Of a stretch of 64,000 bases of DNA, positions 1 to 11,569 are shown in pieces. A program made the position numbers and the translations under genes. The notes under the pieces were generated by a model, which made no database searches, was not told the DNA's origin, and worked only from the letters and a program-made list of their open reading frames with translations. The DNA is from Chrysomallon squamiferum. Lineage: Eukaryota; Mollusca; Gastropoda; Neomphalida; Peltospiridae. How positions within the stretch are numbered: position 1 is the first letter of the stretch; every line of letters begins with the position of its first letter. Where the stretch lies: positions 25,160,430 to 25,224,429 of the forward strand of contig CM022672.1 in the NCBI GenBank assembly GCA_012295275.1, read 5' to 3'.

Positions 1-1312
1 CTCATATTTCATTATGGTCAGTTATGGCCAGTTATTTTTATTCTACGGCTATTTTGGACCAAATACATTATTACAACCGGCTTTAACAGAATAGTGAACG
101 GGGTATTTAATAAAGTCAATACAAGAGCCTTCCTGCTCCAAGAGATTCAACAGATAGTCTGTTAGTCTAGACATTCAACAGCTGTTTTCCTAACACGTCG
201 ATTCGTTAAAACTTATCAAAGTTTGGGTACAGGGAATTGCAGCATAATTTTCACCGTATAACGAAATGTTCAAGCGAGTCTGGAGAGTTCACAACGTCTG
301 ATTTCCCCCTCTCACACTCTGAAAGATCTGTCCTAAAAATCTCGAGGCCGAGCAGTTAGCTCATAAAAGGTATCGTTTACATTAATGATAGTTCGTTCAG
401 ACGGTTAGACAATCTGTGGTCACTGAATCCGTTATTGGGTCTGGATTGTCGTTTACTATGAAAACAGAGCAGACGTTTTTCCCCGAAACCAAACAACCAC
501 CATACGTGCTTCGGTGAATATCGCCGACAATTAAACAAACATTCCACCCTGACTTTGAAATGTTGAAAGATCAAGAGGTAAATGACTCCGTCGTAGTGAA
601 CGAACAAACAGTCTAGCTGGAGAGTTTTCTAAGTCGTTACGAACCTGCTGACGTTACGACTCGCTGGAGTCGTTTCACTCGATTGTTTTGATGATCCCGT
701 GTCCCGATAGAACATCGCTTGAAATTTCAATGTGTGTAGCGCAGACGAGTGCTTTGATGTGCTCGGAGTCTTCATCTGTTTATCGCGTCTCTTCTAAACA
801 CGTGGTTTTTATGCGTAAGTACTTTATAATCATCGCTGATAATTGTTTGGGATGCTCTGCTCATGGTTTGATGGAAAACGAGATGAAAAGAAAATATAAA
901 AAAAATCACTTTTATTCAGCAGCTGAAGTCTCGGTAAAATGTCTACGTCATGGAAAAGCAGATTTGAAAATGGCAATTTCGTATCCATTTACACTAATAT
1001 TTCAATCTCAGAATTTGCTTTTTCTATCAACACGCTATTAATGCCTTGGGCAAATCTCATCTATTTCTGACTTGAGAATGTGTTTTGACGTTATGTTTGT
1101 CTAGGGAAAGAGGATGAAAAGAAAAGGACAAGAAGACCTAGCTTTCATACTTTTACATACGTATTGATTATATGTGAGTGAGATTAAGGAGAATATTATA
1201 ATTATGGGCGTTGTCTTAAACATCTCAACATAATATTATTATTCTTAATCATCTGTACTTAAACTATAATAACTTTGTTGTATGAGAAAATATTTGTATA
1301 ACTGTAAGTCAG
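1..1312. other. unique non-coding sequence
   Basis: Moderately AT-rich, non-repetitive sequence. A 117-codon open frame on the + strand (about 688-1041) lacks a good start context, matches no domain I recognise and ends in ordinary AT-rich DNA, so I do not call a gene. I see no RNA gene or transposon terminus here. Confidence 0.6.
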
Positions 1313-1354
1313 TCTGTCTTGCTGTCTGTCTGTCTGTTTGAATGTAAGTATATC

Positions 1355-1391
<37 letters not shown>

Positions 1392-1393
1392 CA
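1313..1393. repeat. compound (TGTC)n-(TG)n-(TA)n microsatellite
   Basis: A run of TGTC units passes through AATG/TATC spacers into about eight TG and then about ten TA dinucleotides. It is a typical compound microsatellite. The short open frames across it on both strands are repeat artefacts. Confidence 0.9.
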
Positions 1394-1551
1394 TTAAATA
1401 TATGTATTTGTGTTGTATTAGTAAATGGCCAAGAACAAGAAACGCACATACACGCACATTTATTTAACTTGAAACGACACTATAATTATTTTGAACAAAA
1501 TATTTCACTTCTAAACACAACAGAGATGAAAACAACAACCGCGACAATGAC

Positions 1552-1591
1552 GACGATGATGATGATGCTAATAATAATAATAATAATAATT
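1552..1591. repeat. (GAT)n-(AAT)n microsatellite
   Basis: GAT/GAC triplets merge into seven AAT units. The same GAT-to-AAT transition recurs at about 8,015 and 35,870. Confidence 0.85.
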
Positions 1592-1629
1592 AAAATAATA
1601 ACACCAACAACAGTACTGACAGCGACAGT

Positions 1630-2130
1630 CATCATTTATTCCGCTGTGAGAATTCGATGGAGGCAGAGGACAGCGAGGAAGGGTAACTGTAGCAGGCTGT
1701 CATTAAATCTGCTTTGATTTCACGCGATTAGACCAGATAAACGTGTTTACCCTTCGCCATTTAACTAGCCGTTTTCCACTGATAGACGTGTCGTCACTCC
1801 GGCCGAGAATAACCGTTAATAACGACAGCGTAACACAACTGGGAAACCAGTACACTGAAGCAAGCCACTGCGACTTTTTTTCTCATAGGAATGAACAGTT
1901 TAAATGCACCAGATTACGCGCGGATGTCGGGTTTATTTCGCGAAGCAAATTAATCCCCGAGCTCGCCGCAAAGCGTATGAATCCGAGTGTGAGGTGTTTG
2001 GAAATCAAGTAGTTTAAGCAAATAGAGTTGTGGTTAGCACGTAAAGAGTAGCAATCGTTCTGTTGTTTTGTTATGTTTTGCAGGGGTATTTCGAAGATGA
2101 TTTTACGATCTGAAGCTACTGTAGGTTTCA
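1630..2130. other. unique island, candidate conserved non-coding element
   Basis: About 500 bp of high-complexity sequence, clearly less AT-rich than its flanks. It contains CTTTGAT (TCF-like), CGATTAGA and AATTAATCC homeodomain-type cores, and several CpGs. Short open frames on both strands (1743-2012 +, 1883-2131 -) overlap and neither resembles a known protein. The idea of an enhancer rests only on composition and motif clustering; conservation cannot be judged from one sequence. Confidence 0.25.
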
Positions 2131-2265
2131 AGGTTGTAAACAGAAAAAATCATTTTTTTTAATTATTATTATTTATTTTTTTATTTTTTTTATTTGTAAT
2201 AAGAAAACATAGGAATGATAGAAGTGACAGTTATTTACTTTTACTACTTTCATTATTGCGCCTGT

Positions 2266-2312
<47 letters not shown>

Positions 2313-2313
2313 A
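2266..2313. repeat. (ATC)n microsatellite
   Basis: About 16 uninterrupted ATC/CAT triplets followed by AT-rich sequence. Confidence 0.95.
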
Positions 2314-2992
2314 AAAACAACAGTTCGCACACACACAGGCTCACTACATTTATGAAATTAGAACAAATTATATAAATAAATAAGAAAGGAAAATAAATTA
2401 GCAACATTCGCACACGTACGTAGTCTTCGAAAAACAGTTTGACCTTTTAATCTTCATTTCTGATCTTCTTTTTTATAAATATTTTTCCAGAAGAAAATTA
2501 ATCTTTTTTCTTTTGCCTTTCTAATTTAAAATTTCGGAAATGCGACGAAAATAGGAATCTGATTCTTAAATAACATTTTAAATAATATTATTAAAAAAAG
2601 CTGTTGCCGTTTCTTTTTTTTCTTTCTGTTTTTTTATCTGCTGGCGATACTGATTATATTTCTTGGCAGACGGCCAGACTTACGTCGTATTAAAGTAGTT
2701 ATTAATAAAAACAGAGCTGATTATAAAAATTAAATAAAAACAACACGGCTCGTTTAAACGAGGATCCAGACAATGTTTATTGATATTGTTAGACGCGTGT
2801 ATCTGGCAGAACGGCATTCGTTGCTTTATTTATTTAACCTTATTATTTTTTTAATTTATTGCCTGAAAATAAAATTAAACAAAACAAAGGAAAGACCACA
2901 CAAAGGTTTCTACATAAAAACAAACAAACCAAAAAAAATAAAAAATAAAAAATTCTAAAAAAGAAAAAAGAAGAAGGAAAAGTGGAAGAAAG
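2314..2992. other. AT-rich non-coding sequence
   Basis: Long A- and T-rich stretches with no recognisable gene. A 61-codon open frame (2773-2958 +) encodes a lysine/asparagine-rich string from A-rich DNA and is not convincing. Confidence 0.6.

Positions 2993-3043
<51 letters not shown>
2993..3043. repeat. (AAT)n microsatellite
   Basis: About 16 perfect AAT units. The polytyrosine or polyisoleucine reading frames through it are artefacts. Confidence 0.95.
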
Positions 3044-3174
3044 TAGAAATAGCATAAATTTATGTATGTGTGTTAAAAAAGAAAGAACGAAACGACATAT
3101 GTATGTACATATGTATTTTTTGTATTATGTATGTATGTAGTGTAGGATTTTGAATTTTCTCTGATATATGTTTG

Positions 3175-3327
3175 TCTGATTAGACTCTGCACATAGACAA
3201 TATTCGGAAAGGCCCTGGCTCAGGAGGACAAAGTCCATCACAAACCAGTCAGATGCCGCTGACGAGACTCGAGAGTATGGCACCCACTCGCCCGCACTCC
3301 GGTTACCGTTCGGCCACCGAGCCATAC
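3175..3327 (-). mobile_element. tRNA-derived SINE (5' head), degraded
   Basis: Read on the - strand, the segment opens with GGCTCGGTGGCCGAACGG (complement of about 3,306-3,324), resembling the acceptor/D-arm start and RNA polymerase III A box of a class II tRNA. A B-box-like TCTCGAGTCTC lies about 45 nt downstream (complement of 3,264-3,274). The following sequence does not fold back into an acceptor stem, so a SINE is more likely than a functional tRNA. The element is GC-richer than its surroundings and lies beside the long GTAT array. Tail and target-site duplication are not clear. Confidence 0.45.
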
Positions 3328-3360
3328 ATATGTCTGTATTTATGGACGCATGTACGTATT

Positions 3361-3542
3361 ATATAGACATGTATGTATGTATGTATGTGTGTGTGTATAT
3401 ATGTATGAATGTATGTATGTATGTATAACATGTGTGTATGTATGTATGTATGTATGTATATATGTATGTATGTATGTGTGTGTATGTGTATGTATGTATG
3501 TATGTATGTATGTATGTATATATGTATGTATGTATGTGTGTG

Positions 3543-3574
<32 letters not shown>

Positions 3575-3626
3575 TGTATGTATGTATGTATGTATGTATG
3601 TATGTATGTATGTATGTATGTATCTA
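3361..3626. repeat. (GTAT)n array, about 265 bp
   Basis: Imperfect ATGT/GTAT tetranucleotides with periodic TGTG interruptions. The sub-pattern ATATGTATGTATGTATGTGT recurs at about 3,459 and 3,519, a 60-bp higher-order period, implying segmental duplication within the array. Cys/Tyr/Val/Met open frames on + and Ile/His/Thr/Tyr frames on - arise because the unit lacks stop codons. Confidence 0.95.
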
Positions 3627-5230
3627 TGACTTATGTTTGTATGTACACAAGCCTGTATTATGTAGATATGTATGTAATTATGGTTTGGTTTCAAGCGACA
3701 AGACCACTTAAACATGGTAACCTTTTATCATTTAATCTGCCATATTACTTGTTGTGTTTGAGTTCAAGGTTGAAACCGATTAGGATATTTGATATCAGTA
3801 ACATCGTACAGAACATTACTTCGTCCTCTGTGACCCTAAGTACATACTTAACGATTATTATTAAATTTCTATGACATTCATTACACTTTAACACTATATA
3901 CTTGTATTTACATTATAAACAGTATGACGTTGGTTATACCATGCTTCATACTGTTAAAATTTAGTTTAAAAAAATACTAATACCTTTTTCTTTTCTGTAT
4001 ATGTTAAGTGGTTATCGAAATGGCTGTCTACCATATTTCAATGGAGAAACAAAAAAATTAAAGTTTAAGGAATTATTTTTATAGCTACAAAGAACCGTAT
4101 TAATGTGTATAAAGTTAAATTTACGTTGAAAATATGAATTAGACGTGGTGTTATACCGAGATGGAAAGAATACTGTTAAATGTTGGCTGAAAGATTTTAT
4201 TATCGATGCATATTGATGTAACATTAAATACAGACAAAACGATTAAACGCTAGATTGAAAATATTGAAACTGTCAAACACTTCAGTAGATATTCTGCAAT
4301 AAAATATTTTTAAAATTAAATTATTATATGCTATATTTAAAAAAAAGAAACAAAAATTTAAACAAAAAACAAACAAAGAAAACAAACAAAAAACAACAAC
4401 AAACAACCCAAATAAAATAACAAAAATAAATAAAAAATAAAAAATAAATAAAATAAAATAAAATAAAACCAAACAAAAAACCCAGTTTCAATATTTATGA
4501 CGTATATTCTTCAAAAAAGATTACTTCAGACAGATTTCAAAACAGGCTTAATGAGATATTTGGCTTGGCAGTAAAAAGCTTAAGGAAAAAACATTATTAA
4601 ACCTTTTCCAGTACTTTTAAACCAATATAAATAACTGTTTATTTACAAAATACTTTTGTGTAAGCACAGTCTTTGTTCAAGTTTACTGTTATAATCACTC
4701 CTACCTTACATCTATACAAACCATTGTTTTCTGTTTGTCACCAAACTCAACCGTGCGGAAATAACAAAACAAAAAGTAAAAGCAAAACGAACACAGCATT
4801 CCACATCACTCTTCAACACTTATTTTGCCATTGTCAAGACAATCCAAGGACTTACATTAATTATTTACATTGACAAGGATCATCGCGTTTCCTACCATTT
4901 CAGAACAAACATCCTTCAGAAACACTAACATCTCTTTCCCATTAGAGGTGGAAATGTTTCAAAACAAACCCTCAACATTTGTCGTGCGTATTTATCTAGT
5001 AAAAAGGCTTTTGTCGTCACTGCAATCACCCTCTGAATGTGAGGAATCTTGAGAGTATTTGCAAATACCGTTGAGAAAAACTCTACATCGATATCCAGTG
5101 GACACTGTGTTGAATGGTCTACTTGTATGTGTCTAACGTTTGTCCTTTCCATATGTTAATCCAACTCTATTCTTATCACAAAGTACATTCTCTATGTTTC
5201 CTCTTGAAAACGTGTCCTTTGTGTGTTTAT
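3627..5230. other. AT-rich non-coding sequence
   Basis: No gene recognised. Positions 4,340-4,475 form an A-rich tract of AAAC/AAAT/AAAAT units. Positions 4,860-5,152 are more complex and carry a 75-codon open frame on the - strand (5,152-4,925) without a domain I can name; it is too short and isolated to call. Confidence 0.55.
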
Positions 5231-5470
5231 GCATGTGTGTGTGTGTGTGCGTAAATATCATCACATATACATGTGCATTCATACAATCACGCACATATAT
5301 TCACACATATATTCATAGACACAAAAACACACATCTGATACATACATAGATGAATACATTCATAAATACATATGAACACATAGATACATACATACATACA
5401 TACGCACATACATAGATACATAACTACACGTACACACATACATAGAAATACAAACATATGCACAAAGTCA
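5231..5470. repeat. degenerate (TG)n/(CA)n-(CATA)n tract
   Basis: A short TG run is followed by degenerate CACA/CATA/GATA units over about 220 bp, typical of a decaying microsatellite cluster. Confidence 0.8.
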
Positions 5471-5774
5471 ACAAATAAAAAGATTCACCCAGAACAATAT
5501 TCTGGATGTGTAATACTTTGCCATATTGAACTAAATGTTCCGTGTCTTTCTCCAGCAATACACAAAACAATTCACTGTGGCACATCTTCGTTTAACATAT
5601 TAATAACTAAATACCTGACTTGTCTGGGTTTGTAGTTGCGTGAACAAAGAACGCTGCAGAGCTTGCATGACGTTGTCAGGACGCTGTAGACGCCTCATTT
5701 AGTATGAAATGGGCTGTGTGGATTTTCGTGATCACAGAACGATGGTTTAGGTCGGCTCCAAAAAATAATTTATT
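5471..5774. other. unique non-coding sequence
   Basis: Complex sequence with GCTGCAGAGCTTGCATGACG near 5,650 and no recognised coding region. No transposon ends seen. Confidence 0.5.
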
Positions 5775-6215
5775 TATGTATATTTCTGTCTGCCTGTCTG
5801 TTTATATATCTTTCTTTTCAATATCTCTATTTGATCTATTTTGCCTACCTGTCGAGATCCATCTGTCTGTTTGTTTATCTGATCTTTCTATCTATCTACC
5901 TGCATTTCTTTTATATAATATTTCTGTCTGTCTATCTAGTTGTCAGTTTGAATATCTGTATTCATGTATTTAATGGGTTTTTTCTCTCTCTCATTTCCCC
6001 TCAACATACCAATTGTCTACTTACCTAACTTCATATCTATCTACCTGTCCGTCAGTCTGTCTGTCTACCAGTCTGTCTCTATTTATCTAGTTTATCTCTT
6101 TTTTTATTTGCCTGTTTATCTCTCTGTCTGTATGTCTATCTCTCACTCTGTCTATTTATAGTTCTATCTGTCTGTCTGAATGTCTATTCATCTATCTTTG
6201 TATCTGTCTGTCTAG
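5775..6215. repeat. degenerate (CTGT/CTAT)n array
   Basis: About 440 bp of mixed TCTG, TCTA and TTTA tetranucleotides. Three overlapping Ser/Leu/Tyr/Cys-rich frames are open only because of the repeat. Confidence 0.85.
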
Positions 6216-6650
6216 ACCTTCCTAATTTAAAACCTAGACTTCTGATGTAATTTGTCTGTCTTTATCAGCCCGTTTTAAACGTCTTTCTATTAAAATTGTA
6301 TATCATTTTATCTGAGACGGTTGTTCAGAAATACAAAATTAAATCGTTACTCTGGTGAATTCTCAGTGACAGTGGCTGCTGCTTTATTACACTTTACACG
6401 ATGCTGTGAACCGTGGCTTTGGTATTTGCTTTAACAATACCGTGAAATGAAAAGCGATATAAATCTATCGAAGTCTGTTTACTTTAAGATCTACATCTGA
6501 TAGAAGTCACAGGTTGACAGTAAATCAAGATTCCAGTTCAAATGGTGTAAAAACATTGGCTGTGGATCACTTATTATATTTACCGTGACGTATCATCTTT
6601 GAAAAAAAATAAAAAAAAACCAGCAGAAAATATTGTTTATTTGTATAAGA
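6216..6650. other. unique non-coding sequence
   Basis: Complex block with no recognised gene, containing a GTGGCTGCTGC patch at about 6,370. AT-rich towards its right end. Confidence 0.5.
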
Positions 6651-6800
6651 GTTTCACACACACAATCATACATGCACACCCCCATGCACACTCATATCTG
6701 CACCTATACGCTGATATGCATACATAAATATATAAGTGCATACATACTCAGATACATACATAGACATACATACATACATATACATACATTTGCATATAAA
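6651..6800. repeat. degenerate (CA)n/(CATA)n tract
   Basis: CACA, ACACCCATG and CATACATA units. The 70-codon His/Tyr/Thr-rich frame here is an artefact. Confidence 0.8.
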
Positions 6801-7400
6801 CATACATCTCGCGCTCATCTAGACAAAAAAACAAACAAAATTTAGTACTATATGCACTTCGTTGTTTATTTAATAAAAAAGATTTCCTTTTTTTTCAACA
6901 CCCATTAACAGTTAATTATAAGAATATGCATTGATTTATGGATAAAACAAAGAAAAAAAAAAATATTCATTAATTCATTTATTCATTGGTTAATTCTTTT
7001 TTTCTATCCATAAAAATTAATGTCTGAAAGATATGATCTGTTATGAAGCGTAAATTCATTTTTTTTTTTGTTTAACTAAAACGGATCTGTATGAAAATTT
7101 ATATAAATAATCGTTTTTGTATTTTGATAGAAAACAATAATCAAATTTGTTTCTAGAGAATATGAAAAACACAGTTCCTATGAAGTGACAAGAACAGTTT
7201 GGCTTTTAACTGAATTAATTAATTATTATTACATTGTAATTTTATTTTATTTTACTCGTTACTAGAAGAAAGATGAAACAACCTTTTATATTTCATTAAT
7301 TCTAGTGTCATTTTGATGTCAACCATCTTTAAAACTGAAAGCTTTCATTAAAAAAAAAATAATAATAGTCATCTAAATTATTACAATATCATGACACTGT
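6801..7400. other. AT-rich non-coding sequence
   Basis: A/T homopolymer patches and TTAATTAATTATTATT-type sequence. No feature recognised. Confidence 0.6.
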
Positions 7401-7860
7401 CGCATGTTAGAACAAAACAGGTTCAGTGCGGAACTTCGCCGTCATTAACACTGCCCTGATTGTATAAATCTTTTGGTCAGTGAGGCACAATGGCTCTCGT
7501 GGACAACCGAAAAAAGCCGAGGAAGGTTGAGAAGAGTTGAAGTCGAGAGTGCCATCTTAATTAACAAGTCCATTGTCCATCGTCTTCTATGAGTTTTCTA
7601 AGACAGAGGATGACCGCCAGGATGACCATCGTGGTCTAATTTAGGCTCGTGCGAGATTACGGCGAAGAAGCCCCAGTGAATAGACTCATATTGGTTTCAT
7701 GAACAATCAGCCAATCTTAATACACGACTCGACGAGCTAATATCGAATACTGCAGACAGCTATCGGTTCATCTCTGGCTTTAACAACGATTGCAGCTTCG
7801 AAATTCCCTTGATACGTGTTCAAGTGGATGTTGTTGTTGTTGAAGTAGACGATGTCGAGA
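7400..7860. other. unique island, candidate conserved non-coding element
   Basis: About 450 bp of balanced composition between AT-rich flanks. It contains ACAATGG (about 7,488) and two ATTGTCC/CCATTGT SOX-type cores (about 7,570), TTAATTAA, and runs of CpGs. There is no long open frame. Regulatory function is inferred from motif content only. Confidence 0.25.
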
Positions 7861-7986
7861 ATGTGATTTGATAATGTTTGGTTGTATTAGAAAATGTCAT
7901 GAAGAGCTGTTTGTTGCTTCATTTTAAAAAAAATTATTATTTTTTTTTTTAATAGGAAAAGAGAAATAGCGTTATTTAAAGATTCA

Positions 7987-8110
7987 CTTTATATAATAAT
8001 AATAATATAAAAGTAATGATGATGATGATGATGATGATGATAATGATAATAATAACAATACTTAAAATAATAAGAATATATGAATGTATGTATGTATGTA
8101 TGTATATATG
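7987..8110. repeat. (AAT)n, (ATG)n and (GTAT)n microsatellite cluster
   Basis: An AAT patch, eight or nine ATG triplets, a second AAT patch and a short GTAT run follow each other. The - strand open frame through it is an artefact. Confidence 0.9.
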
Positions 8111-8399
8111 TTTAATTATAACTTTTTCAAAATAAGAACGACACACACACACATACGTACGCACAAGGTACATTGTTCAGGAGGGACGAAGACGCTGTTG
8201 CATTTCTGCTTGTTAATACTGGAAACATTCTGTTCTTAAGTGGATTCCTGGCACTTTGGGGTATTTTATACTGTCATATCACCTCCCGTACAGTTAATAC
8301 CAGTTGACAAAACGTACTTAACTTGAAACAGTATCTCAAGGCATCCTGAAAAACGATCCACTCCTCTTTCTTGAAGAAATCAAACTTGGCTATACATTA

Positions 8400-8840
8400 A
8401 AACCCGTCCTCTCCGCTTAGCTACAGATTCGCCGTTGCCCACATTATTCCAAGCGACGGCGTAGCAGTCGACCGCAGCGTTCTTAATTTACCATGACGGC
8501 AGCGACTGCCTCGGCGCCAGCTGTCCCACGTCCCAAAGACAGACTCGCCGCGCTGACTTTTTATTCATGGGCGAAACGCCGAAATAATTATCAGATCACG
8601 AGTGGATTATTGTCCAATTATCCCGGAAATGCGGAATTTATTGAGTGATCAGTCTCTAGAAACACTTGAGCACGCGCAGTTAAAGCAGCATGAGGCTGGA
8701 TGACTAAGTGTGCTCGTGCAGATGTTTTGTTTTATCGCTGTCTCGTGCATCACTGGATATCTCCAGTAAAATATGTTTTAAACGTGTCCCGTGGATTCCC
8801 TCTTTCTCTCCGTTTGCAGGAGAATAATTCTTGGAATGTA
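8400..8840. other. unique island, strongest candidate conserved non-coding element
   Basis: A GC-balanced, high-complexity block ending abruptly in AT-rich sequence. Around 8,575-8,650 homeodomain-type cores are packed together (ATAATTATC, GGATTATTG, CCAATTATC, GAATTTATTGAG), preceded by TTTATTCATGGGCG. No frame stays open for long on either strand. Motif density and compositional contrast are typical of deeply conserved developmental enhancers, but conservation is not shown. Confidence 0.35.
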
Positions 8841-9066
8841 ATTACGGGGTATAAATTTCAATTATATTTCTGAAAGAGATTATTATTTTTTTTCTGTCTT
8901 ATTGCAGATCATAATTTATCTTTCATTAAAACTCTGCAAGAGATTTTCAATTAATTGACCACAATTTATCTTTTATTTGAACTATTGATGAGAATTGTTT
9001 TCGATTAAATGTTTCGTTTGTGTTATCGCAAATAGAAAAGTGTTAGTCTTCTACATTTGCAATAAA

Positions 9067-9270
<204 letters not shown>

Positions 9271-9379
9271 TGTTTTCTTTTTATTATTTAAAAAAACATA
9301 CTTATTTCCTTCTTCTATGCTTGACTTTTTCTGCCTTGCGCCCTCTTTGTTTTATATATATATAGACCTATACATATTC

Positions 9380-9620
9380 ATGACAAAGCTTTGCAGCTCT
9401 TCTCGACTAAGCTTTATTACTGCTCATGACTAACCTTTATCACCGTTTCGGTGCAACGCCCTTCTGCAGATAAATTACACACATCGTGCGTGCGCTGACT
9501 CCCCCGGGTAAGACGATGCACGTTGAGAGCAAACATCGGTCGTGACCAACGGCGTCTGCAGGATTTAAATGCTGTTCAACGCTAAAGTTTTGCAAATTAA
9601 GTTCACGTGACGTCAAATAA
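9380..9620. other. unique island, candidate conserved non-coding element
   Basis: Balanced composition with clustered CpGs, CCCCCGGGTAAGACG near 9,503, GATTTAAATGC, and a TCACGTGACGTCA patch (about 9,604) combining an E-box and a CRE-like site. Flanked by AT-rich DNA and not coding in any frame. Confidence 0.25.
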
Positions 9621-9699
9621 AATAACGATAAAATAAATAAATAATAATATTTTTTCTTTTAAAGGTTCTGTACTTCGCTGAAATGTTGAATTTTCGTTT

Positions 9700-9990
9700 T
9701 AAACAGATGCGCAGTTAATATACATTCATATGTACATACGTACACGCATGTATGCAAAAACTGTTTCTTTCAAACACAAGTATCAAAATATTCGAACCAA
9801 TCTATTCCTTACGTATATAACAACAAACTATTTATATACATGTCCATCCATCGATATATGCATACATACTTACAAACATTTATAAAAACAAACACTCATA
9901 TATACATAAATACACATTTCTACCTACTTACCAAAGTTCGTACTTCTCTGTTATAGACACAGACACACACACACACACACACAAATCGAT
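9700..9990. repeat. degenerate CATA/TACA and (CA)n tract
   Basis: Scattered ATACAT units with a perfect (CA)n run at about 9,959-9,983. Confidence 0.7.
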
Positions 9991-10009
9991 TAAGAATGTC
10001 ATTAACATC

Positions 10010-10340
10010 ATACACTCTGAATCAGACGGTACATTAAGGCATAATTACATTGGACCATCTTTCAGCAAAAGACGATGTAACGTCATTACCGTAACAAGCA
10101 ACCCAGAAATCACAGCGGGCGAGAAGCTTGGCCAATTAAACAGTGAATTAACTTGGAAAGATAAAACAGGTGTGTGTACCTCCTGTGATCCGAAACACGC
10201 ACTTGACTCGCTTGTTGGTTAAATCTGTTATGATGGGCTCAGTCTGATGTTCTGTTAGTGCTAAACGTAATTCGCTGATCTCTATCCATGTGTAATGCAC
10301 CCAAGACTGCGAACTTCATTTGCCTTATGAAACGAATTAT
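10010..10340. other. unique island, candidate conserved non-coding element
   Basis: Complex sequence with GGCATAATTACATTGG, GGCCAATTAAACAGTGAATTA and AGATAAAACAGGTG near 10,040-10,175. These are homeodomain, GATA and E-box type cores in a short span. No coding frame recognised. Confidence 0.25.
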
Positions 10341-10436
10341 TTTTTTTATATGAGCGAGTACTAAATGAATGTCTGATGAAGATGATGTGTTGTTACTCTA
10401 TTTTCTTTTCTTTCTTTCTTAATTAATGTATGGTTG

Positions 10437-10522
10437 CTTTTGTTGTTGTTGTTGTTGTTGTTGTTGTTATTATTATAATAATAATAATAATAATAATAAT
10501 TATTATTATTATTATTATTATT
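10437..10522. repeat. (TTG)n-(TTA)n-(TAA)n-(TTA)n compound repeat with perfect palindrome
   Basis: Ten TTG units run into three TTA units, then about nine AAT units that meet seven TTA units head to head at 10,500/10,501. Arms of about 22 bp with no loop can form a cruciform. Confidence 0.9.
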
Positions 10523-10610
10523 GTTTGTATTTTCATGATACTAAAAAATCATTGCATCGTGATAATTACATCCGACCATTTTAGGAAATATAGTGCCAGT
10601 ATTTAACGAT

Positions 10611-10650
10611 CGCGCGCGCGCGCGTGTGTGTGTGTGTGTGTGTGTGTGTA
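10611..10650. repeat. (CG)7(TG)12 alternating purine-pyrimidine tract
   Basis: Forty uninterrupted bases of alternating pyrimidine-purine, seven CG followed by twelve TG and a final TA. CG repeats are rare in AT-rich genomes, and this composition is a classic Z-DNA former. Confidence 0.95.
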
Positions 10651-11353
10651 GGTGAATGTATGTGACTGTTGAGTAATTGTTCATCATTCTCTCTCACAAT
10701 ATACACCAATGTAAGTTCGTTTTTTTTTGTGTGTGTTTGTGACAGACCTACAAAATCACGCCAACAGTACACCACATAATTCTTCACGTATACTACAACA
10801 AAACCAAAAAGACTTCGCAACGCCAAAGTACAGAACCTCTTTATTCTTTGAAATGCATGTATTAACATAACGTAAAAAAGGTTATGCAGTTCAGCTGGCC
10901 CGCTTTGCACTACGTAAACTGTAGCCCACGACACATTGAGCAGGCCGTATCTAATTACATCAGACAAAACCACACATTATTCTGTATCAGATGATTATAT
11001 ACACAGAACAGTGTAACTCACAAGATAATATAATACAATCTCCTGCCACAGAGCTGCATACTAAACTAATTCGTAATCGTTAGACATTTCGAATACAGGA
11101 ATTGGTCAGCGTCTGAAACCAACACGGTTAGAAAATGAAAATAAAAATGCTAATTGAACATCTGTATGATAATGTACTGTCAGTTATGAAAGAATTATTT
11201 GCTATTTATTGATAAGACGTTTAAATAAAGACAAAAATGGATTAGAATCAAAGCAAATAAAGTAAGCATTAAATTATACTGGTTCAGTTTCTGTTTACCA
11301 TATAATGCGGGAAAAAAACTTCTGTTTGAATGTAAGTTGTTATGTTGGCTTTA

Positions 11354-11355
<2 letters not shown>
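10651..11355. other. unique sequence, unassigned
   Basis: A - strand frame stays open for about 130 codons (10,973-10,581), but its C-terminal third is translated CA/CG repeat. The unique part (about 10,720-10,970) shows hydrophobic patches and no domain I recognise, so I do not call a gene. The rest is AT-rich. Confidence 0.4.

Positions 11356-11404
<49 letters not shown>
11355..11404. repeat. (AAT)n microsatellite
   Basis: About 16 perfect units, followed by degenerate ATG/AAT triplets to about 11,480. Confidence 0.95.
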
Positions 11405-11405
<1 letters not shown>

Positions 11406-11569
11406 TTTATTATGATTATGATGATGAAGATGAGAATAAAAATAAGGTCGATGATGAAAAATGATAATAAAATGGTAATAATGACGGTATATTAACCAAA
11501 ATTTATTACTTTTAAAAATTAATAATAAAATTAATGGATTAATATGAAGAAATAATAAATAAAACGGTC

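Noticed and set aside
688-1041. 117-codon + strand frame
   Set aside because: No ATG in good context at its beginning, no domain, and a lysine-rich AT-driven segment in the middle.
3359-3874. Overlapping frames rich in Cys-Met-Tyr-Val
   Set aside because: Pure translation of the GTAT array, open on both strands and in several frames; the same happens at 56.4 kb.
4925-5152. 75-codon - strand frame of varied composition
   Set aside because: No family recognised and no splice or transposon context; chance openness at this length is expected in 64 kb.
10581-10973. 130-codon - strand frame
   Set aside because: Partly translated CA/CG repeat; the remainder has no recognised domain or good start and splice signals.
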